Position numbers and translations under genes: made by a program. A stretch of 64,000 bases of DNA from the NCBI RefSeq assembly GCF_000750635.1, contig NZ_CCDM010000005.1, positions 372,001 through 436,000 on the forward strand. The letters run 5' to 3'. Of the stretch, positions 42,392 to 51,225 are shown one piece after another (within the stretch, counting starts at the first letter, position 1; every line of letters starts with the position of its first letter). This DNA is from Oceanobacillus jeddahensis (GTDB lineage Bacteria > Bacillota > Bacilli > Bacillales > Amphibacillaceae). The notes under the pieces were generated by a model. It was not told where the DNA came from. It worked only from the letters and a program-made list of their open reading frames with translations, and ran no database searches.

Positions 42392-43138
42392 ATGGTTAAA
42401 TTGGATAATAAAGTTGCTATCGTAACAGGTGCAGCCAGCGGAATGGGAAGAGAAGTTGCAACACGACTTTCAACTTTAGGTGCGAAAGTTGCTGCAATAG
42501 ATATGAATAATGAAAAAGGGAATGAAGTGGTTGAAGAAATGAAAGCAGCTGGTCGAGAAGCCATTTTTTTGCAAGCAAATGTGACAGATCCGCAAGAAGT
42601 AAAAAATTATGTAGAAGAAACAATGGCTCATTTTGGACGGGTGGATTTATTCTATAATAATGCCGGGATTGTTGGATCATCTGCAATGACTGCTGAGATT
42701 TCAGATAGCCAGATCAGTGATACAATTGATATTAACTTAAAAGGTGTGCTGTATGGATTGAAATATGTTATTCAGGCAATGGAGAAATCAGGTGGTGGTG
42801 CGATTGTCAATACTGCTTCCGGTGCAGGGCTTGAAGGCACACCTTCTCTTATTGCATATGGAAGCTCAAAGCACGGTGTAGTTGGTGCGACCAAGACGGC
42901 AGCGTTAGAATATGCTGATAAGAATATTAGAATTAATGCGATTGCCCCGGGGAGTATAAAAACGCCGATGATTGAAAATATTGATCCGAAGCAGCAGAAA
43001 GAGATTGAAGCCTCAATTCCAATAAAACGGCAGGGCACTGTTATAGAGATAGCAGATTTAGTTGTTTATCTTTTGGGAGATGAGGTGTCCTATATTACAG
43101 GTGCTGTAATTCCAATTGATGGCGGGTATACAGCATAA
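42392..43138 (+). CDS. Short-chain dehydrogenase/reductase (classical)
   Basis: 248 residues. TGAASGMGREVATRL (cofactor loop, residues 12-26), an Asp at the end of strand two (AAIDMNNEKG) favouring NAD(H), NNAG near residue 90, the catalytic Ser in NTASGAG, and YGSSKHG with Tyr and Lys (about residue 155). The C-terminus ITGAVIPIDGGYTA is standard. Substrate unknown. ATG 42392 is chosen because AGAGGAGG is 8 bp upstream, whereas the ATG at 42386 is too close. Confidence 0.92.
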   Translation: MVKLDNKVAIVTGAASGMGREVATRLSTLGAKVAAIDMNNEKGNEVVEEMKAAGREAIFLQANVTDPQEVKNYVEETMAHFGRVDLFYNNAGIVGSSAMTAEISDSQISDTIDINLKGVLYGLKYVIQAMEKSGGGAIVNTASGAGLEGTPSLIAYGSSKHGVVGATKTAALEYADKNIRINAIAPGSIKTPMIENIDPKQQKEIEASIPIKRQGTVIEIADLVVYLLGDEVSYITGAVIPIDGGYTA

Positions 43139-43221
43139 ATGATGATCAAGAATGATCCTTATAAAAGCTGCATACTTATTTCCGTCACCGCCTGCTTCCA
43201 ATTATTCCGGGATGCAGGCAT
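43139..43221. other. Short non-coding stretch after the SDR gene
   Basis: Contains CCGCCTGCTTCC and GGATGCAGGC (imperfect inverted arms, 43188-43218), perhaps a weak terminator. Confidence 0.3.
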
Positions 43222-43590
43222 TTGAACTACTCCATCTTGATTTCAAGCAAAATCTGAAGATGGAGATTCCTGCGAACACCAATGCATCCATCAGTTATTT
43301 TAGCAGGCTCTACCCGTAGTCCCTATGGTGAATGCTTTGATACTTTATACGACGGCTTCACCGCACACCCTATTTTAGCTTGGTTTTCGCAACTTCAGTG
43401 TGTGCGTGTCAAGTAGTGCTTGGATATTTTACGTGACAAAGCATTTCTTGTCATACCCCTGTATACCCAGTTCTCAAAGAATGTTTCGTATATTGATATT
43501 GTACAACGAGAACGTAAGTTTGCCTACGAAAAAAGGCGATTCATCTCCACCCTAGCTTCGCTTGAGGATGGAGTCTTCTCGACCAAAATG
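43222..43590 (-). mobile_element. Probable right-end relic of an IS200/IS605-type element
   Basis: No transposase frame remains. On the minus strand the region is rich in short stems: CGCACAC with GTGTGCG, GGGACTACGGG, CCTGC with GCAGG. It then ends in a hairpin CTCCATCTT/AAGATGGAG (arms at 43230-43238 and 43257-43265) and TAGTTCAA. A subterminal hairpin followed by TTCAA is how many IS605-family right ends look, and the structured stretch before it could be the scaffold of a TnpB guide RNA. This is inference from layout; base composition is also higher in GC than the surroundings. Confidence 0.4.
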
Positions 43591-43617
43591 ATAAAACTGC
43601 AAAGACTGCTGTTCTAA

Positions 43618-43973
43618 TGATGATGTATTATCTGAGTGAGCGCTTAGAAAGTAAAGGAGTGACTGTGAATGCGCTGCACTCGGGTTTCATTTATACACCG
43701 CAGGCGACATGAATGTCACCGGAGCTTTTGAAACCGGTTATGAAATTATTTTCTAAGACTCCGGAACAAGGTGCAGCTTTACCTGTTTATTTAGCTGCAT
43801 CCAATGAAGTAAAAGAAGTTACTGGAAAGTTTTTTAAAAATAATAAAATAGAACAGACTTCTCCCGTTTCGTATAATAAAGAACTTCAAAAAGAGTTGTA
43901 TGCAAAAAGTGTTCAATGGACAGGTTTGCATGCAGATGATTTTACAGAATCCTTTTCTTTAAATAAAAAGTAA
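43618..43973 (+). pseudogene. C-terminal relic of a short-chain dehydrogenase
   Basis: Reads MMMYYLSERLESKGVTVNALHSGFIYTPQAT, the segment after the catalytic Lys in SDR proteins (LxxRLxxxGVTVNALHPGxV), then an in-frame TGA at 43710. It continues MSPELLKPVMKLFSKTPEQGAALPVYLA to 43973, as in retinol-dehydrogenase-like members. The N-terminal Rossmann half is absent. Confidence 0.82.
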
Positions 43974-44037
43974 TGCAAGCTGAATGGTATAATCAATATA
44001 TAAATAGGATAGAAGAAATATAACAGGAGGCAACGGA

Positions 44038-44643
44038 ATGAAGAAAATCTTTTTCATGTTCATTTTCGCTATTATTTTATCAGGCTGTGGTAACAGCAAT
44101 GCTGAAAATACGGATACGAGCGGGGACGCTGATGTGGAAAGTGAAGAGAATAGTGATAATGAAGAAACCGAAGAAGCGGCAGAAGAAACAAATGAATCGG
44201 AAGAAAAAGATATTTATCAAATTGGTGATACAGCAGATATTATAAGCAGTTCATATGGATTTTCGTACCAAGTAACTTTAAATCATGCAGAACTTACTAC
44301 GGATCCAGTCGATGGTGTTTCACTGGAAGATATAGGTGATTCTGCGGAAGATGGAGGAGAGTTTCTGGTTGCGAATGTGACCATTAAAAACACTGGAGAC
44401 AGCCCGATCACGCCAATAGAACAATTATCAGCACAACTGTATGACGAAGAATATCCCCGTTTTTTCTCATTAGATGAGACTTTTACGGAAAGAAATGATG
44501 AACTAGCACCTGGAGAGGAGATTACTGGAAACTTGGCATATGCACATAATTCTTATGAGGATAATGATGTCATGTATCTAACTTTTGAGGCGGAAGCGAT
44601 TGAGGAAGAAACAAGGTTTGAGATTCCAATTCCTGTGGAGTAA
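44038..44643 (+). CDS. DUF4352-type lipoprotein
   Basis: 201 residues. Lipobox IILSGC (Cys about residue 17) after a short basic-hydrophobic signal; a strongly acidic linker of about 45 residues (DADVESEENSDNEETEEAAEE); then an Ig-like beta domain with LVANVTIKNTGDSPI and LAPGEEITGNLAY, the pattern of DUF4352 (telomere-repeat-factor-like fold) lipoproteins. It is anchored outside the membrane; role unknown. AGGAGG precedes the ATG. The acidic linker suits a salt-tolerant organism. Confidence 0.85.
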   Translation: MKKIFFMFIFAIILSGCGNSNAENTDTSGDADVESEENSDNEETEEAAEETNESEEKDIYQIGDTADIISSSYGFSYQVTLNHAELTTDPVDGVSLEDIGDSAEDGGEFLVANVTIKNTGDSPITPIEQLSAQLYDEEYPRFFSLDETFTERNDELAPGEEITGNLAYAHNSYEDNDVMYLTFEAEAIEEETRFEIPIPVE

Positions 44644-44683
44644 AAGACATTTTTAACTGCTTTGCTGGTTTATCGTAAATAGC

Positions 44684-44791
44684 ATGAAGGATTTTAAAGG
44701 TTATCTTGACGCAATTTGGTCTGGAGCAGGGACTATATTCGCCGTTTTATTAGGCACCGCATTTTTCAATGAATCTATCAGTTTTAAGTGA
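44684..44791 (+). pseudogene. Fragment of an SMR efflux gene
   Basis: Thirty-five codons reading LDAIWSGAGTIFAVLLGTAFFNESISFK then a stop. This equals helix three and the following loop of SMR proteins (compare INALWSGGGTILITINGILFFNESISF in the intact gene at 36620-36949). Helices one, two and four are missing. Confidence 0.75.
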
Positions 44792-44818
44792 AGTGTTTTG
44801 ATTACTGTTTTTTTAAGG

Positions 44819-44854
44819 ACTGTTGCGCAATTAAAAATCCAATTGCACAACAGT
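44819..44854. terminator. Hairpin downstream of the SMR fragment
   Basis: ACTGTTGCGCAATT (44819-44832) with AATTGCACAACAGT (44841-44854), one mismatch. Confidence 0.6.
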
Positions 44855-44923
44855 TCTTAGTTTAAATTTCTAAACCCATATCTCTAGTTTTTTCTTAATT
44901 ACAAAAGTGGCTGAAAAGCTTTT

Positions 44924-45250
44924 TCAGATAGTCAATTCATAGCTTTCTGCAATTAAATCCCGGATATCATCTAAATCCTTTGTATAATCGAGAACTATAC
45001 TGACCCAGTTATCTTTATCCATGTGATACGCAGGATATATATTTTCATTTTTTCTTAATGAACCTATAAATTCCTTTCTAGCTTTCACATTTAATACATC
45101 AATTTTTCTGTCGTTTTTAATTCCTAGCTTGTCTTCTGTAATATTCATAATTAAACCAAACCATTTTTTATTATCTTTATGTCTTAAAGCCGCAAAATTG
45201 GGGAATTTTTCCCAGGGATAATCCGGTTTAACATCGATAAGCCCTCCTAT
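44924..45250 (-). pseudogene. MmcQ/YjbR family gene, 5'-truncated
   Basis: The minus strand reads IDVKPDYPWEKFPNFAALRHKDNKKWFGLIMNI, then ...YPAYHMDKDNWVSIVLDYT and DDIRDLIAESYELT to the stop. This is the MmcQ/YjbR (CyaY-like fold) pattern, lacking the usual first dozen residues (M..EELFEYVKEKYG). Upstream in frame is a TAG and no start codon, so the 5' end has been lost. A product could begin only at the internal Met (45148), giving 74 residues. Confidence 0.7.
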
Positions 45251-45588
45251 ATGCTAATGCTTGTTTACTCAATTATTTTATGGATTGTGTTATTCTCTAA
45301 AAAACTTTCTTTATCTATTGATATTTTCCCTTTTCAGAATAACATCAAACTGTCGAAAGCATTTAACATTAAATTTACTATTTGTAAAAGAGACAGCTAT
45401 GCAAGTGAAAGTCACTTGCACAGACAGCTGACTGATTGTGCAACAGCGCCTTCTTATTTATAAGAAGGTTCTTTTTATTTTAACTATATGAAAATGGACT
45501 ATTCAAGACCTGATGATTTCCACGTCTTTTTATCAATTATTAAAGTTCTTTATCTCTGACTACTAAAATATAAATATTAAAACGTCAT
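45251..45588. other. Non-coding stretch with small hairpins
   Basis: TGCAAGTGA/TCACTTGCA (around 45401-45421) and CCTTCTTAT/ATAAGAAGG (45449-45468, then TTCTTTTT) form stems; the second looks like a terminator. No gene recognised. Confidence 0.4.
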
Positions 45589-45618
45589 TTGATATTATAT
45601 GATATCATATGATATGTT
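45589..45618 (+). promoter_or_regulatory. Promoter with palindromic operator for the symporter operon
   Basis: TTGATA (45589-45594), 18 bp, TATGTT (45613-45618). The spacer contains the perfect palindrome ATATGATATCATAT (45597-45610). A GntR-type regulator ends the operon, so this is its likely binding site. Confidence 0.5.
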
Positions 45619-45652
45619 ATATACTATCATGAAAGATGGAGGGAGAGTAGAA

Positions 45653-46837
45653 ATGAAAATAGGTCTGATTCCAAGATTAATGATTGGTCTAGTGTTAGGT
45701 ATACTAGTTGGAATTTTTGCGCCGCAGTGGTTATTGAGTATTACTGAAACTGGTCGGGCACTTCTAGGGAATCTAATTCAGTTCTTCATACCATTTATTA
45801 TTTTTAGTTTTATTGCTGCAAGTATTGCACAGTTAAGTAAAAGTGCAGGGAAGATGTTGACTTTTACAGTTAGCTTGTCCTATATAGATACAATCATTGC
45901 TTGTAGCCTGGCAGCAATAAGCTCGTATTTAATCATTCCACAAATTGTTGAAGGAAGAACTTTTGCAGAACCTGGGGCAAATTCATTGCCTGATCCGATT
46001 GTTGAAATTGAATTGCAGCCGTTTATGGATATCATGCCAGCATTAATTTTCGCAATTGTAATAGGATTAGCTGCAAGTTGGGGAAAAGCGAAAGTAATTA
46101 GTACAGTTGTCCTTGAGCTAAAGAATATCATTGATGTGGTTGTCAGAAAATTCATTATTCCGGTCATACCATTCTTCATCTTTTTTATATTTACTGGTAT
46201 AGCGGCAGAAGGCGAGGTTTCTGGAGCAATTGTCATTTTTGGCCAAATGTTAATACTTATAGTTGCTCTCCAGTTATTATGGCTGGCAATTGAGTATTCA
46301 GTTGCTTCTGCTATAACAGGAATAAGCCCTTTTCAGGCGATAAAAGTAATGTTGCCAGCCTATTTTACAGCTATGGGAACAATGTCCAGTGCGGCGACAA
46401 TTCCTGTGTCATTACGTCAAGGTAAAAAAATTCCCAAAATGGATAATAAAATTGCTGATTTTGTGATGCCTTTATGTGCTAATATACATTCTGCGGGAGC
46501 TGCATTAACGCTTACAATCAGTGCTATTACTGTTTCTTTGATTACTCTGGGGGAACTGCCGCAAATATCTTTAATTACTGTATTTATCATAGTCCTTGGG
46601 ATTATATTAACAGGAGCAGCTGGTGTACCAGGCGGATCTGTGCTGGCGACGCTCGGTATACTTCAGTCTATTCTTGGTTTTAATGAAGTTGGACTTGGTT
46701 TGATGCTTGCTTTGTTTATGGTACAAGATACACTGGGCACTGCAACGAATATAACAGGAGACGGGGCGTTGGCAATGATGGTTAACAAATATTTTGGTGA
46801 TAGGAATGGTAAGGAGGAAGAAACAGGTGTTGAATAA
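45653..46837 (+). CDS. Dicarboxylate/amino acid:cation symporter (DAACS family)
   Basis: 394 residues, about eight membrane helices with two re-entrant hairpins. The first hairpin has MGTMSSAATIPVSLR; helix seven is replaced by PLCANIHSAGAALTLT in place of the usual NMDGT motif; the second hairpin is AGVPGGSVLA; the helix-eight motif reads QDTLGTATNITGDGA. It is related to GltP/SstT transporters for glutamate, aspartate, serine or threonine. The next gene, a threonine aldolase, favours a hydroxy-amino-acid substrate. ATG 45653 follows GGAGGGAG. Confidence 0.88.
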   Translation: MKIGLIPRLMIGLVLGILVGIFAPQWLLSITETGRALLGNLIQFFIPFIIFSFIAASIAQLSKSAGKMLTFTVSLSYIDTIIACSLAAISSYLIIPQIVEGRTFAEPGANSLPDPIVEIELQPFMDIMPALIFAIVIGLAASWGKAKVISTVVLELKNIIDVVVRKFIIPVIPFFIFFIFTGIAAEGEVSGAIVIFGQMLILIVALQLLWLAIEYSVASAITGISPFQAIKVMLPAYFTAMGTMSSAATIPVSLRQGKKIPKMDNKIADFVMPLCANIHSAGAALTLTISAITVSLITLGELPQISLITVFIIVLGIILTGAAGVPGGSVLATLGILQSILGFNEVGLGLMLALFMVQDTLGTATNITGDGALAMMVNKYFGDRNGKEEETGVE

Positions 46838-47870
46838 AGTAGTAGATTTACGAAGTGATACAGTAACAAGACCAACTAGAGAAATGTTAAATACAATAAT
46901 GGATGCCCAATTGGGTGATGATATATTGGGAGAAGATCAAACCGTACAAGAGTTGGAACGGAAAGCTGCACAATTATTAGGTAAGGAAGATGCTTTATTA
47001 CTTACTTCAGGAACAATGGCCAATCAAGTAGCAATTATGACATTCTGTGAACGCGGTGATGAAATCATCATGGGTAGAGATTCACACATATATACATTAG
47101 AAGGTGCAGCAACATCAGTGGTTGCGCAAGTTCAAATTAGAACGATAGGTGTTACTGGAGGTCAATATGATCTTGCTGAGTTGAAAGAATCGATAAATTC
47201 AGGAGATATACAGCGGCCTCCAACCAGTCTAATTTGTCTTGAAAACACTTATAATTTGAATGCTGGGCAGGTTATTCCATTGAACCATATGAAAGAAATT
47301 AGAAAAATTGCTGATAAACATGAAATACCAATCTATTTAGATGGTGCAAGAGTGTTTAACGCCGCGGTTGAATTAGGTGTTTCTCCTGCTGAAGTTTGCG
47401 AGGAGGCTGATGCTGTTCAATTTTGCATGACAAAGGGGTTGGCATGTCCGGTAGGATCGATACTTGCAGGATCGGGAGATTTTATTAAAAAGGCTAGGTT
47501 GAATAAACAACGCCTGGGTGGGGGAATGAGACAGGCTGGAATCATAGCTGCACCAGGAATTTATGCTTTAGAACATATGGTTGACAGATTAAAAAAGGAT
47601 AATGATAATGCCAAATGGTTAGCGAAAGAGATAAGCAAACTTAAGCTATTTGAATTGGAACCTGAAGATTTTCCCACCAATATTGTGTCCCCAGAGATAA
47701 GACATGACGAAGTGACATCCGAAAATTTGATAGATTATCTGCAGACAAAAGGGATAAAGGTAAAAAATATTGGTAAGAAAAAGGTTAGAATGATTGTTCA
47801 TTATGAAGTTACAAAAAATGACCTTGCAAAAGTGGTAGATGCATTCCACAAGTTTTCAGAACAATATTAA
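46827..47870 (+). CDS. Low-specificity L-threonine aldolase family PLP enzyme
   Basis: About 347 residues, fold type I. DLRSDTVTRPT opens the protein; the PLP-stacking region is TSGTMANQVAIM; the cofactor Asp is in IYLDGARVFNAA; the Schiff-base Lys is in QFCMTKGLACPVGS; LNKQRLGGGMRQAG follows. It cleaves threonine or related beta-hydroxy amino acids to glycine and an aldehyde. The Lys motif has MTK where most family members have LSK. GTG 46827 overlaps the symporter end by 11 bp, with AAGGAGGA upstream. Uptake and cleavage are thus coupled. Confidence 0.9.
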   Translation: MLNKVVDLRSDTVTRPTREMLNTIMDAQLGDDILGEDQTVQELERKAAQLLGKEDALLLTSGTMANQVAIMTFCERGDEIIMGRDSHIYTLEGAATSVVAQVQIRTIGVTGGQYDLAELKESINSGDIQRPPTSLICLENTYNLNAGQVIPLNHMKEIRKIADKHEIPIYLDGARVFNAAVELGVSPAEVCEEADAVQFCMTKGLACPVGSILAGSGDFIKKARLNKQRLGGGMRQAGIIAAPGIYALEHMVDRLKKDNDNAKWLAKEISKLKLFELEPEDFPTNIVSPEIRHDEVTSENLIDYLQTKGIKVKNIGKKKVRMIVHYEVTKNDLAKVVDAFHKFSEQY

Positions 47871-47872
47871 TT

Positions 47873-47912
47873 AAAAAGATCCACTCCAGAATAAAATGGA
47901 GCGGGTCTTTTT
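47873..47912 (+). terminator. Terminator after the aldolase gene
   Basis: AAAAAGATCCACTCCA with TGGAGCGGGTCTTTTT. It may partly separate the regulator gene that follows. Confidence 0.75.
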
Positions 47913-47974
47913 GTGTGGCAGTTGAATTACATAATTGGTATAATTATTTCAAGTAGTTGACCGGGGGTGCAGTT

Positions 47975-48736
47975 ATGCCTGTTTCAAAGAAAAAACCAGT
48001 TGCATTTTACCAGCAGGTGGCAGAAACATTAAAGGAAGATATCCTATCTGGAAAATTTGTCTCCGGTGAAAGGATAGGTTCACAAAAGGAATTAGAAGAC
48101 CAATTTGGTGTAAGTAAAATTACAATTCGAAAAGCGATTGAATTGTTGGAAGAGGAGAATTTAGTTGTTACCATACATGGAAAAGGAACTTTTGTTAAAC
48201 AAGAAAAAGTAGAACAGACTTTAGATGACTTGAGAAGTTTGACAGATATTATTAAATTAAGTGGTTACAATCCAGAAGTGAAAGTGATCAAGAAGGAAAC
48301 AAAATTAACATCTCCTACATTTTCTAAAAATGATGATGGTAATAATATCGAAACATTATATATTGAACGTGTTCACATTATCGAAGGTGAACCGATTGCA
48401 CTTGCCCAAGCATATATTCCAACTAAATTTGGAGAGAAACTTACCAAAAAAGACCTGGAAAATAACACGATTTATCAATTATTAAAGGATAAATGTAATG
48501 TTCATCTGAAAAATGCAGAACAATCCATTGAAGCATATCCTGCAAACGAAGAATTGAGCAAAATTTTAGAAGTGCCTACGGGATCTCCATTGTTGAAAGC
48601 AGAAAGGTTAGTATATAGTACAAATGACGAGCTTGTAGAGAAAATAATATTCTATTATCGATTTGACAGTTTTGCTTTTAAAGTTAAGCTTGACAATCTC
48701 AGTATAACACCTATGTGGCCGACGTCATCCAATTGA
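47975..48736 (+). CDS. GntR family regulator with UTRA domain (HutC subfamily)
   Basis: About 253 residues. Winged helix: YQQVAETLKEDILSGKFVSGERIGSQKELEDQFGVSKITIRKAIELLEEENLVVTIHGKGTFV. The UTRA ligand domain follows (YIERVHIIEGEPIALAQAYIPTKFGEKL, then PTGSPLLKAERLVY). It should sense a metabolite of the adjacent operon and repress the symporter and aldolase genes. ATG 47975 follows GGGGGTG. The terminator just upstream suggests it also has its own promoter. Confidence 0.9.
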   Translation: MPVSKKKPVAFYQQVAETLKEDILSGKFVSGERIGSQKELEDQFGVSKITIRKAIELLEEENLVVTIHGKGTFVKQEKVEQTLDDLRSLTDIIKLSGYNPEVKVIKKETKLTSPTFSKNDDGNNIETLYIERVHIIEGEPIALAQAYIPTKFGEKLTKKDLENNTIYQLLKDKCNVHLKNAEQSIEAYPANEELSKILEVPTGSPLLKAERLVYSTNDELVEKIIFYYRFDSFAFKVKLDNLSITPMWPTSSN

Positions 48737-49071
48737 AAACTGCATGGAAATGATAACTTGTAAAGTTTAAATTTCTTTGCTGCATAAAATATGAAAATTA
48801 ATGATATCAAGGGTTTTTAAGCCTTTGATATTTTTTATGTTTTATTTGTTGTTTTACAATGAAAAGAATTTTTTAAAAGTTAATTTACCAGATAAGTGAA
48901 TTAATTTAAAAGAATCCAACTAATTTATAAAAAGGTTTGATACAATTGAATAGATAAATATAAGTGTACGTATTCAACAAAGTAGTCAGAGTTTGAACCC
49001 AAAAAACGATTCGTTCGTCAATAATCCAATGATGATTTAAAAAGGTTATTAAATAAGGAGTTGAAAATTGT
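48737..49071. other. Intergenic region with terminator
   Basis: ATATCAAGG (48804-48812) pairs with CCTTTGATAT (48822-48831), then TTTTT, ending the GntR transcript. The remaining 230 bp are AT-rich and hold the methyltransferase promoter region; no gene seen. Confidence 0.6.
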
Positions 49072-49836
49072 ATGGAAATTAATGACCCTTCTTTTAACTA
49101 TGACAGGTATGGTCAAAAATATTCTGGGTATAGGCAAACTGATCAAAGAATTGAAGCCTATGTTTACGAAGCGTTGGGTTCAGCAAAAACAATATTAAAT
49201 GTAGGCGCAGGGGCAGGCTCCTATGAGCCGGGGGACAGATATGTAGCAGCAGTTGAACCATCACGTGTGATGCGATCTCAACGCCTAAAGTCACAAAAGG
49301 TTCCAGCTATAAATAGCACAGCAGATTCATTGCCATTTGATGATAATTCCTTTGACGCATCTATGGCAATGGTTACAGTTCATCATTGGCCAAACATGCG
49401 TAAAGGTTTAAAGGAGTTGCGAAGAGTTACAAGAGAAAAAATTGTAATTATGACCTTTGATCCGGATGCATTGGATAATTTTTGGAATGCACATTACTTT
49501 CCGGAACTCATAGAGGTGGAAAAAGCTCGTTATCCTACTATAGATTTCATTATTGAGGCGCTTGATGGAGAATGCGAGATTCAACCTATTCCAGTTCCTT
49601 TTGATTGCGTAGATGGATTTCAGGAAGCTTTTTACGGAAGACCTGAAGCTTTTTTAGAAAAAGAGGTCAGGTTATCGCAGTCAGCGTGGGGATTTTTGCC
49701 TGTAGGAGTAGAAGATAAACTTGTGAAAAGGCTAGCAGATGAGCTTGAATCAGGAGAATGGGATAAAAAGTATGGAGAGTTTAGAATGAAACCAACTTTT
49801 ACCTGCGCTCTTCGACTGATAATAGCTAAGTTGTAA
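49072..49836 (+). CDS. Class I SAM-dependent methyltransferase
   Basis: 254 residues. SAM motif I is ILNVGAGAGSYEPGD (about residues 41-55), followed by the acidic end of strand two VAAVEPSRVM, motif with ADSLPFDDNSFDASMAMVTVHHWPN (about residues 82-106) and an RRVTREKIVIMTFDPD strand. This is the Methyltransf_11 type (UbiE/BioC-like), with a C-terminal region that varies with substrate. Substrate unknown. AAGGAG precedes the ATG by about 13 bp. Monocistronic. Confidence 0.88.
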   Translation: MEINDPSFNYDRYGQKYSGYRQTDQRIEAYVYEALGSAKTILNVGAGAGSYEPGDRYVAAVEPSRVMRSQRLKSQKVPAINSTADSLPFDDNSFDASMAMVTVHHWPNMRKGLKELRRVTREKIVIMTFDPDALDNFWNAHYFPELIEVEKARYPTIDFIIEALDGECEIQPIPVPFDCVDGFQEAFYGRPEAFLEKEVRLSQSAWGFLPVGVEDKLVKRLADELESGEWDKKYGEFRMKPTFTCALRLIIAKL

Positions 49837-49947
49837 ATATTTGAGTGATATGTAGTATTTCTTATGTAATTCCTTTTTTAAATGGATTCTTTCTTATTTA
49901 TGATAATACGTAAGCCTATTTTCCACTTTAACTAGAGGTGCAAATAA

Positions 49948-50640
49948 ATGAACAATGAATATATACAAGTAATTCATAGCTTATTAATGAAGTATGAGCA
50001 TAAAGATGATGCTGTAAAGATGAAAAAATACATGCATAATCAGTTTGAATTTTTTGGTCTTAGAGCTCTGCAAAGAAAGGAATTAGTTAAATTTTTAATA
50101 AAAAAGTATGGGATGCCACCAGAGGAACATTTTAATGAGATCGTTTATGAACTTTGGGAGCTTCCTGAAAGAGATTATCAAAGCATTGCTTTAGAATTAA
50201 TGGATCGAAAAATCAAACATTTTAAAGAAAAGGATGTTGAATTATTAGAATATCTGATCATTCATAAATCGTGGTGGGATACAGTAGATTGGATTAAACA
50301 TATAGGAGCTTATTTCGTACAATATCCGCAGAACAAAAAAGATATTACACGAAAATGGATTGGTTCGGGAAATATATGGCTGCAACGGACAGCGATTATA
50401 TTTCAATTGAAATATAAAAACCAAACAGATGAAGAATTGCTAGATAGCTATATTAATCAGTGTCTGGGATCAGAAGAGTTTTTTATCGATAAAGCAATCG
50501 GGTGGTCGTTAAGAGAATACTCTAAAACCAATCCGCAGTCTGTACGGAACTTTGTTGATAAAACGCCATTGTCTAAACTCAGTAAAAGAGAAGCTTTGAA
50601 AGTGATGAAAAAGAATAAATGCGTTTTCTTAAAGAATTAG
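49948..50640 (+). CDS. alkD: DNA alkylation repair glycosylase AlkD
   Basis: 230 residues of HEAT-like repeats, the length and motif order of Bacillus cereus AlkD: FFGLRALQRKELVKFLIKKYG, YELWELPERDYQSIALELM, HKSWWDTVDWIKHIG (catalytic-site Trp and Asp, about residues 109-113), SGNIWLQRTAIIFQLKYK with the Arg about residue 148, and FFIDKAIGWSLREYSKTNP with the later Trp. It excises 3- and 7-alkylpurines without flipping the base. An AGAGGTG site precedes the ATG. Stands alone. Confidence 0.93.
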   Translation: MNNEYIQVIHSLLMKYEHKDDAVKMKKYMHNQFEFFGLRALQRKELVKFLIKKYGMPPEEHFNEIVYELWELPERDYQSIALELMDRKIKHFKEKDVELLEYLIIHKSWWDTVDWIKHIGAYFVQYPQNKKDITRKWIGSGNIWLQRTAIIFQLKYKNQTDEELLDSYINQCLGSEEFFIDKAIGWSLREYSKTNPQSVRNFVDKTPLSKLSKREALKVMKKNKCVFLKN

Positions 50641-50685
50641 AAGTAATATATTGAATAAGGAAACGCTATATAAAGGAGGGACGAA

Positions 50686-51171
50686 ATGGGTATTACGGTC
50701 AGAAAAGCAACAGAAGCTGACTTTTCTGCTATTCAGCAAGTTGCTCAAATAGCATGGGAGGAAACTTATAAAAATATAATTCCTGTTTCTGTCCAAGAAC
50801 ATTTTTTAGAAAAGGCTTATTCCATAGAGCAGCTTCATCGCAAGCTGGATATGACTGCTTTTTTCGTGGGAGAAATCGAAAATAAGGTGGTTGCATTCGC
50901 AAATTTGCACCAAAGTAAGAAAGAGAATGACTTATCTGCAATATATGTCCACCCTGAATTTCAATCAAAAGGTTTAGGCAACGCACTTTTAAAGAAAATA
51001 ATGAATGAATTACAACGTGGTGACGAATTAGTGGTTTACCTGGAAAAGGGAAATCATCAAGCAGAGTCATTTTACGCTAAATACGGCTTTACCTTTATCG
51101 AAGAATTTAATGAAGTGATCTTAAATCATACTTTTCAAACGCTTAAAATGTCTGTGGTGATTGAAGGTTGA
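50686..51171 (+). CDS. GNAT family N-acetyltransferase
   Basis: 161 residues. ITVRKATEADFSAIQQVAQIAWEETYKNIIP start, acetyl-CoA loop IYVHPEFQSKGLGNALLKKIM (Q/RxxGxG as QSKGLG, about residues 92-97), then LEKGNHQAESFYAKYGFTFIEE. It resembles YhbS/PaiA-like acetyltransferases of Firmicutes, PaiA acting on polyamines, but the substrate is not certain. AAAGGAGGG precedes the ATG. A perfect hairpin terminator follows. Confidence 0.88.
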   Translation: MGITVRKATEADFSAIQQVAQIAWEETYKNIIPVSVQEHFLEKAYSIEQLHRKLDMTAFFVGEIENKVVAFANLHQSKKENDLSAIYVHPEFQSKGLGNALLKKIMNELQRGDELVVYLEKGNHQAESFYAKYGFTFIEEFNEVILNHTFQTLKMSVVIEG

Positions 51172-51180
51172 ACTTTTCTA

Positions 51181-51225
51181 TCAAAAAATAAATATCATTT
51201 TTCTTAAACGATATTTATTTTTTGA
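51181..51225. terminator. Perfect hairpin after the GNAT gene
   Basis: TCAAAAAATAAATATC (51181-51196) pairs exactly with GATATTTATTTTTTGA (51210-51225). Confidence 0.8.

Noticed and set aside
43420..43617. 65-codon frame before the SDR relic
   Set aside because: It lies over the structured, possibly IS605-derived region, starts without a ribosome site and matches no family.
44924..45148. Intact 74-residue MmcQ-like protein
   Set aside because: Homology clearly continues upstream of the internal Met without a start codon, so it is a truncated gene and not a natural short form.
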